The translations under genes and the position numbers were made by a program. Below, in pieces: positions 56,909 through 64,000 of a stretch of DNA of 64,000 nt (positions within the stretch are counted from its first letter, which is position 1; every line of letters begins with the position of its first letter). The stretch comes from an uncultured Clostridia bacterium (GTDB lineage Bacteria; Bacillota; Clostridia; Lachnospirales; Lachnospiraceae): NCBI GenBank assembly GCA_947174885.1, contig CAMWKO010000007.1, forward strand, positions 1 to 64,000, written 5' to 3'. The notes under the pieces are model-generated. The model did no database searches and was not told where the DNA came from. It saw nothing but the letters and a program-made list of their open reading frames with translations.

Positions 56909-59900
56909 ATGAAAAATGTAAAAAGAAGAATATGGGCATGGATATTGACCTTTGTTGTTATATTTACAGGTGTAATATCATACTATACACCTGATAAAGA
57001 TGTCTATGCTGATGAAACTTCCACTGTAGTAATACATTATCAGAGAGATGATGGAGATTATGACGGATGGGATGTATGGGTATGGCCGGATGGAGCAGAG
57101 GGAAAAGCGGTAAAATTTACTGACGAGGACAGTTTTGGTAAGGTTGCGGTTTATAGAGTTAACAGTACAGTTACAGAAGCCGGATTTATAGTTCGTTTAG
57201 ATGATTGGTCAGAAAAGGATTGTGGAGATGACCGATTTGTTGAATTGACAGATGGCTTTGCAGAAATTTGGGTTACAAGTGGCGAGGAAACCTTTGAGGT
57301 TACACCACCGGCAGGAGCAGAGCCTTATACAGTTCCTGAGGATGATCCGAACAGCACACCTGGGGGTACAGAAAATCCAAGTAATGGTAGTGGTGATTTA
57401 ACAATTAATCTTCATTATCATAGATACGATAATGAATATGCAAACTGGAATATCTGGTTCTGGCCGGATGGTGGTGATGGTGCAAGATATGAGTTTACCG
57501 GAACAGATGATTTTGGTGTTGTAAGTACAGTAAAGTTTGATACTTCCGTATCAAGCTACGGATTTATTGTTAAGCTTAATGACTGGGATCAAAAAGAATG
57601 TGACATGGACAGATTTATTGATACATCAAAGGCTGTAGATGGTGTAATTGATGTATATATAGTTCAGTCAGATGAAAAAATATACTATGATGCAAATGAA
57701 GCAGATCTTTCACCTAAGTTTTTAGGTGCATCTCTTACAACAGCCAAGAGAATAGCAGTAAAGGTTACAGTACCTGTTGACTGTGAAGCTGAGAATGCAA
57801 AGGACGAATTTGTTGTAAAGGATCAGGACGGAAATAGTTATGAGTTGTTAAATGTATTCTCAACAGGCTCATCAGGTGTTTCCAGCACATTTAATATTAA
57901 TATGCAGGAGCCTCTTGATTTATCAAAGAGTTATACAATCAGTTCTGAATATTATGGCGATATTGCAGTAACATTTGGTGAAGTATTTACTACATCAGAT
58001 TTTGAGAATCAGTTCACATATACAGGTGACGATTTAGGTGCTGTATATACTAAGGACGCTACAACATTTAAGGTATGGTCACCAACAGCTACAAAGGTTG
58101 TATTAAATCTCTATGAAAACGGTACAGACGGAGATGCATATCAGACAGTTGAAATGACAAAAGGTACTGCCGGTGTTTGGGAAACAACAGTGACCGGCGA
58201 TTTAAATAAGGTATATTATACATACTCTATTACAAATGCGGGAGTTGAAAGAGAAGCAGTTGACCTCTATGCCAGAACAACCGGTGTAAATGGTAAGAGA
58301 GGTATGGTAATTGACCTTTCTACAACAAATCCTGAGGGTTGGGACAATGATAAGAGACCGGGAGTTATTAAAAACGCAACAGATGCAATTATTTATGAAT
58401 TACATATCAGGGATTTCACGATAGATGAAAGCTCAGGTGTAACAAACAAGGGTAAGTATCTTGGACTTACAGAAAAGGGTACAAAGAATGCAACCGGACA
58501 GTCAACCTGTCTTGACTATCTTGCAGGACTTGGTATTACACATGTTCAGATACTTCCGATGTATGATTATTCTCCGAACTCAGTAGATGAAACAAAGCTT
58601 GATAAGGAGCAGTTTAACTGGGGATATGACCCATACAATTATAACGTTCCGGAAGGTTCATATTCTACTGATCCTTACAATGGAGAGGTAAGAATTAATG
58701 AAATGAAGCAGATGATTCAGGCATTACATGGCGAGAATATCGGTGTAATCATGGACGTTGTATATAACCATACAGCAGAATCAGAAAATTCATATTTCAA
58801 CATTACGGTACCTGATTACTACTATAGACAGAATGCAGAAGGCGGTTTCTCAAACGCTTCCGGATGTGGTAATGAAGTGGCTTCAGACAGAGCAATGGTT
58901 AGAAAATATATTGTTGATTCTGTAGTATACTGGGCTAGTGAATATCATATTGATGGTTTCAGATTTGACCTTATGGGTATTTTAGATCTTGAAACTATGA
59001 ATGAAATCAGAACAAAACTTAATGAAATTGACCCAACTATTCTGTTATATGGCGAAGGCTGGACAGGTGGAGACAGTGCACTTGGTGCATCATTAAGAGC
59101 CATGAAGGTAAACACATACTTAATGGAAAATGTTGGTGCATTCTCTGATGATATCAGAGATGGTATCAAGGGTAGCGTATTTGATGCAAAGGATGGAGGT
59201 TTTGCGACAGGTAAGCAGGGTCAGGAAGAAAGAATTAAATCAGGTGTTATTGCTGCAACAGATTATCCGTCAATTAACTGGAGTGAAACAAATACTGACG
59301 TAAAGGCTCCATGGACAAATTCACCGGTACAGGCACTTAACTATGTATCATGTCATGATAATCTTACACTTTGGGATAAGATTAACAGCTCAAATCCTGA
59401 TGATACATTAGAAGACAGAGTTAAAATGAATAAGCTTGCTGCAAGTATTGTATATACAGCACAGGGTGTTCCTTTTATGCTTGGTGGAGAAGAAATTTTA
59501 AGAACAAAGCCAAATGACAAAAATACAGGCTTTGTTGATAACAGTTATAAGTCATCTGACTATACAAACAGTATCAAGTGGGATACATTGAATGATGAAA
59601 CTGTGGCAGATGTACTTGAGTTCTACAAGGGTCTGATAGCTTTTAGAAAGACACATTCAGGACTTAGAATGGCTACAGCTGAAGAAGTTCAGAATAACTT
59701 AAAGTTCCTTGAGCCGGCAGACAAGAATGTAGTAGCTTTCGTTATTGAAAACCAGCCAAATGGTGAATGTTCAGATAAGATTTGTGTAGTATACAATGCA
59801 AATACTGCATCCACAACCGTATCAGTACCAAGTGGCGAATGGAAGGTTTGTATCAAGGACGGTAAAGCAGGAACAGAAGCAATCGAAACATTTACAGGCA

Positions 59901-60325
59901 GTGAAGTAACAGTTGATCCTATTTCTTGTTTAGTAATGGTACAGGGTGACTTGGTTGGAAGTAACACTGTAGGCGAAAACAACAATAATAATAAAAACGA
60001 TAGCAACTTCCCATGGTGGATTGTAGTCATTGTAGCAGTTGTTGTTTTAGTTATAATTATTATTGTAATAGCTATGAAGAAAAAAGGTTCATCAAAGAAT
60101 TCAGGTGTAACAGAAAAGATTTGTGATGTAAAGCTTTTATCAGCAGGAGCAAACTCAAGTGAAGTAGCTAAGGCAGTTAGTGACATTACAGGATTATCAT
60201 TAGCAGAGGCTACAGATATGGTAAATAACACACCAAAGATTGTAAAGAGTGGAGTTACTGTAAGTGAAGCTGAAACAATTAAATCAAAGCTTGAAGGATT
60301 AGGAGCAAGTATTAAGGTTATTTAA
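56909..60325 (+). CDS. Type I pullulanase (two CBM41-like modules, GH13) with C-terminal TM helix and L7/L12 C-terminal-like domain
   Basis: Two 'VIHYQRDDGDYDGWDVWVWPDG'/'NLHYHRYDNEYANWNIWFWPDGG' PUD/CBM41 modules, 'NWGYDPYNYNVPEGSYSTDPYNGEVRINEMKQMI', 'GVIMDVVYNHTA', 'IDGFRFDLMGILD', 'YGEGWTGG'; C-term TM and 'ICDVKLLSAGANSSEVAKAVSDITGLSLAEATDMVNN...'. Confidence 0.93.
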   Translation: MKNVKRRIWAWILTFVVIFTGVISYYTPDKDVYADETSTVVIHYQRDDGDYDGWDVWVWPDGAEGKAVKFTDEDSFGKVAVYRVNSTVTEAGFIVRLDDWSEKDCGDDRFVELTDGFAEIWVTSGEETFEVTPPAGAEPYTVPEDDPNSTPGGTENPSNGSGDLTINLHYHRYDNEYANWNIWFWPDGGDGARYEFTGTDDFGVVSTVKFDTSVSSYGFIVKLNDWDQKECDMDRFIDTSKAVDGVIDVYIVQSDEKIYYDANEADLSPKFLGASLTTAKRIAVKVTVPVDCEAENAKDEFVVKDQDGNSYELLNVFSTGSSGVSSTFNINMQEPLDLSKSYTISSEYYGDIAVTFGEVFTTSDFENQFTYTGDDLGAVYTKDATTFKVWSPTATKVVLNLYENGTDGDAYQTVEMTKGTAGVWETTVTGDLNKVYYTYSITNAGVEREAVDLYARTTGVNGKRGMVIDLSTTNPEGWDNDKRPGVIKNATDAIIYELHIRDFTIDESSGVTNKGKYLGLTEKGTKNATGQSTCLDYLAGLGITHVQILPMYDYSPNSVDETKLDKEQFNWGYDPYNYNVPEGSYSTDPYNGEVRINEMKQMIQALHGENIGVIMDVVYNHTAESENSYFNITVPDYYYRQNAEGGFSNASGCGNEVASDRAMVRKYIVDSVVYWASEYHIDGFRFDLMGILDLETMNEIRTKLNEIDPTILLYGEGWTGGDSALGASLRAMKVNTYLMENVGAFSDDIRDGIKGSVFDAKDGGFATGKQGQEERIKSGVIAATDYPSINWSETNTDVKAPWTNSPVQALNYVSCHDNLTLWDKINSSNPDDTLEDRVKMNKLAASIVYTAQGVPFMLGGEEILRTKPNDKNTGFVDNSYKSSDYTNSIKWDTLNDETVADVLEFYKGLIAFRKTHSGLRMATAEEVQNNLKFLEPADKNVVAFVIENQPNGECSDKICVVYNANTASTTVSVPSGEWKVCIKDGKAGTEAIETFTGSEVTVDPISCLVMVQGDLVGSNTVGENNNNNKNDSNFPWWIVVIVAVVVLVIIIIVIAMKKKGSSKNSGVTEKICDVKLLSAGANSSEVAKAVSDITGLSLAEATDMVNNTPKIVKSGVTVSEAETIKSKLEGLGASIKVI

Positions 60326-60406
60326 TCAGTCATTAAATTTGAATCTAAAAAGATATTGCTTATAATACAAAATGCTTGTGATTTAAAATTAGCTGAGATA
60401 TTTAAT

Positions 60407-60450
60407 AAAAAGGCTGTTCTTTAGTAAAGCTAAGGAACAGCCTTTTATTT
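60407..60450. terminator. Bidirectional terminator between convergent genes
   Basis: AAAAAGGCTGTTC...GGAACAGCCTTTTATTT. Confidence 0.88.
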
Positions 60451-60462
60451 TAATATTTTGCA

Positions 60463-61257
60463 CTATATCAGACCAAATTTTACTAAGGCATTGTATATAC
60501 CATCATCATTTATATCGTTAGTAATGTATTTTGTAATACTTTTCAGTTCTGTGCAGGAATTTCCCATAGCAACACCATAGTTTACATATTTTAACATTTC
60601 ATAGTCATTCATACTGTCACCAAAAGCGTATGTATTTTCAATAGGAATATCAGTATATTTTAGATATTCTTCTATACCTTTAGCTTTAGAGGAATATTTT
60701 GGAATAAACTCAATAAGTACATTTCCATGGCAGACAATATTATATTTGTCCTTATACTTGGCCATAAGTGAAACGGAATCACCATTTTCAGTAAACCTGG
60801 CACTTGCTTTTGCAATGTTTAGGTGTGAATAATCCTTTGGAATAGGTTTCATATAAGGCTTAGCCTCTCTGAAGTAATGGTTTAGTACATTTCTATACGA
60901 TTCATCTGCAGTTTCATCATCATAGTAGGAGATTGAGTGACCTTCCAGTATCGGGATAAGTCCAAAATGTCTGATGTCCTCTAAAAGGTTGGAGCTATCA
61001 TTGTTTTCAAGATTTATTTCATATATGGTTTTCTCATTAATTTCCACATATGTACCTGCACCGGCAATAATACCATTAAAACCAATAGAAATAATACTTT
61101 GAGGCACCATTGAACGGGCTCTGCCGGTACATATAACTATATCTGTGTTCTTTTCTTTTAATTTGGATAGGGCTTCAAGTGTAGAAGCAGGTATTCCTGT
61201 TTTTGGGGAAAATAATGTTCCGTCAATATCAAAAAAAATTACTGTTCTATTATTCAT
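60463..61257 (-). CDS. Cof-type HAD-superfamily phosphatase
   Basis: 'TVIFFDIDGTLFSPKTGIPASTLEALSKLKEKNTDIVICTGRA', 'YAFGDSMNDYEMLKYVNYGVAMGNS'. ATG 61257 with aggagattt RBS. Confidence 0.93.
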   Translation of the reverse strand: MNNRTVIFFDIDGTLFSPKTGIPASTLEALSKLKEKNTDIVICTGRARSMVPQSIISIGFNGIIAGAGTYVEINEKTIYEINLENNDSSNLLEDIRHFGLIPILEGHSISYYDDETADESYRNVLNHYFREAKPYMKPIPKDYSHLNIAKASARFTENGDSVSLMAKYKDKYNIVCHGNVLIEFIPKYSSKAKGIEEYLKYTDIPIENTYAFGDSMNDYEMLKYVNYGVAMGNSCTELKSITKYITNDINDDGIYNALVKFGLI

Positions 61258-61515
61258 ATTAAATCTCCTAAACAAAATTAATATTTAAAAATAGCATAAA
61301 AAAGGATTTATAATCAATTTTTATGTAATATGTCTTAATCCTTAAATATATAAATAATTTAATAAATTTCAAAACAAAAAATATAGCAACTTTAGTATTA
61401 TTTATGCTTGAATTATATAAAAATATTTTAAAGCAAATATTTAAAAGTGCAAGTTGTTTTTTATGGCAAAATCATTTAATATAGAATAGGTGTAAAATTT
61501 TAAATAAGACATATA

Positions 61516-61632
61516 TCAGAGTTTTTTGTATTTATTATTTTTAGCTTTAAAAAGTCCTGCTGAAATAGGCAACTAATCATTATGATAATATAAGCTTTTT
61601 GAAATTAAAAATAGAAGATACGGAAGCTTAAG
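61516..61632. mobile_element. Palindromic MITE-like element, copy E6 (short, centre deleted)
   Basis: gagttttttgtatttattatttttagctttaaaaagtcctgctgaaataggcaac...taagctttttgaaattaaaaatagaagatacggaagcttaag. Confidence 0.75.
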
Positions 61633-61671
61633 AACATCTGAAAATTACTAAAAAAGGATAAAAGGTATATT

Positions 61672-62559
61672 ATGGAGCTACGGGAAGATAATGGGAATAT
61701 TATTATAGAAAATATAACAGATTTTTCAATATCACAAACCTTAGAGTGTGGTCAGTGTTTTCACTTCTACAAAATAGGAGAAGAGGAGTATATTGTTATT
61801 GCTTATGATAAAATGCTGCATATCAGGCAGGAGGAAAGTACACTGATATTTTATAATACAAATCTTTATGAATATAAAGAGGTATGGGAGAAATATTTTG
61901 ATTTGAATAGAGATTATTCTGCTATAAAGAAATATCTCATTGACAGGGACAAAACTTTGATACCTGCAATTGAGGATAAGTACGGTATAAGGATTCTGAA
62001 TCAGGAATTTTCAGAAACATTGATGTCATTTATTATATCCCAGACAAAGCAGATACCACAGATAAAGCAGGTGGTTAAGTCTATATCGGATAGATTTGGA
62101 AAGCTGGTAGGTGAATATGACAATGTAAAATATTATGCATTTCCGGATATTGATGCTTTAAAGAAAATTACAAAGGAAGAATTTTTAGAGTGTAAGGCGG
62201 GATTCAGGGCAGAATATCTGGTGGAGGCGGCAAAGTTTCTTAAGTATGAAATGAATGAAGAGTATTTTAAAAAATTTACATATGATGAGGCAAAGAAGGA
62301 ACTTACATCTATAAAAGGAGTAGGTGAAAAGGTAGCTAACTGTGTGCTTCTCTTTGCATTAGGATATAGAAATGCATTTCCTGTAGATGTATGGATAAAG
62401 CGAACCATGGAGGATTTATATTTTCATAAGGAAGCTAAGGCAGCAGATATTCAGAAATTCGGAGAAGACCTGTTTGGTGAATATGGAGGGTATGCACAGC
62501 AATATCTGTTCTATTTTGGAAAAACGTCTTTAAATGATAAACGATTAAAAAATAATTGA
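61672..62559 (+). CDS. OGG1-type 8-oxoguanine DNA glycosylase
   Basis: N-term 'FSISQTLECGQCFHFYKI', HhH-GPD 'LTSIKGVGEKVANCVLLFALGYRNAFPVDVWIKRTM'. Confidence 0.9.
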   Translation: MELREDNGNIIIENITDFSISQTLECGQCFHFYKIGEEEYIVIAYDKMLHIRQEESTLIFYNTNLYEYKEVWEKYFDLNRDYSAIKKYLIDRDKTLIPAIEDKYGIRILNQEFSETLMSFIISQTKQIPQIKQVVKSISDRFGKLVGEYDNVKYYAFPDIDALKKITKEEFLECKAGFRAEYLVEAAKFLKYEMNEEYFKKFTYDEAKKELTSIKGVGEKVANCVLLFALGYRNAFPVDVWIKRTMEDLYFHKEAKAADIQKFGEDLFGEYGGYAQQYLFYFGKTSLNDKRLKNN

Positions 62560-62686
62560 AGTCATAAGTAAATAGGGTAATTAATAAAATATTTATTAAT
62601 TATATTAAATGAAACGAAAAGTTAAAAATAATATTAAAAAACTATTGCAATAATTGGCAAAAGGATTTAGAATACATTACAGATGG

Positions 62687-62713
62687 TTAGCACTCAAAAA
62701 GATAGAGTGCTAA
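62687..62713. promoter_or_regulatory. CIRCE element (HrcA operator)
   Basis: Perfect TTAGCACTC-N9-GAGTGCTAA upstream of groES. Confidence 0.97.
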
Positions 62714-62742
62714 TAAGAAAATATAGTTAGGAGGATTCAAAA

Positions 62743-63006
62743 ATGAAATTATTACCATTAGGAGAGAGATTAGTACTTAAGCAGTGTGCAGCAGAAGAAA
62801 CTACAAAGTCCGGAATTATTTTAACAAGTCAGTCACAGGAAAAACCACAAGAAGCTATAGTAGTAGCTGTGGGACCTGATGTTAAGGCAAGTCTTGCAGA
62901 AGGTGATAAAGTTATTTATTCTAAATATGCAGGAAATACTGTTAAAGTAGATGATGAAGAACTTATGATTATAAAAGAAGAGGATATCTTAGCAGTAGTT
63001 AAATAG
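62743..63006 (+). CDS. groES: Co-chaperonin GroES
   Basis: 'KLLPLGERLVLKQCAAEETTKSGIILTSQSQEKPQEAIVVAVGPDV...YSKYAGNTVKVDDEELMIIKEEDILAVV'. Confidence 0.97.
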   Translation: MKLLPLGERLVLKQCAAEETTKSGIILTSQSQEKPQEAIVVAVGPDVKASLAEGDKVIYSKYAGNTVKVDDEELMIIKEEDILAVVK

Positions 63007-63071
63007 TTGAAGATATTCTGTATATATATTTAGTGGTGCTATGAATATTTTTTAGCTAAATTAAACAATTA

Positions 63072-64000
<929 letters not shown>

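Noticed and set aside
59689-60231. 180-aa minus-strand ORF under the pullulanase C-terminus
   Set aside because: Antisense to the TM/bL12-like tail; composition reflects reverse translation of hydrophobic and Asn codons.
62640-62686. Attempt to call a sigma-A promoter upstream of CIRCE/groES
   Set aside because: Several poor candidate boxes in AT-rich sequence; no convincing -35/-10 pair with correct spacing.

Overview
The window is low-GC Firmicutes DNA, probably Lachnospiraceae-like (an inference from gene content and codon style). It is mostly housekeeping genes with several accessory patches. In order it contains: a cell-wall amidase; a T-box-led trp operon (trpE-G-C-F-B-A, with no trpD in the window); a HAD phosphatase and a PrsA-like parvulin; a GT2 / GtrA / YfhO glycosylation module; a DUF4405-flavodoxin fusion next to an HxlR remnant; tRNA-Trp; an M16C protease; era-yqzL-recO-dtd; glyS; ppdK; a vanG-like cluster (vanR, vanS, D-Ala-D-Ser-type ligase, VanT/Alr-like racemase, no vanXY); a decaying redox/efflux island (36.8-41.8 kb); a secreted caspase-fold (clan CD) protease plus a small partner; carB; ddh; a BlaI/BlaR1 pair; MATE exporters; a starch-binding/pullulanase surface cluster; a HAD phosphatase; an OGG-type glycosylase; and CIRCE-groES-groEL (groEL truncated by the window end). 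The observations I rate highest are: (1) a family of ~145-185 bp palindromic non-coding elements, two of them exactly flanked by 8-bp direct repeats and one by a 15-bp repeat, which looks like an active or recently active MITE; (2) a clan CD protease whose pre-catalytic segment resembles the small secreted protein encoded immediately downstream (candidate stand-alone propeptide or inhibitor); (3) a pullulanase with a C-terminal TM helix followed by a cytoplasmic ribosomal L7/L12 C-terminal-like domain; (4) a vanG-like locus without its D,D-peptidase; (5) in-frame internal deletions and remnants in the 37-42 kb island. All calls come from reading the sequence; no database search was run.
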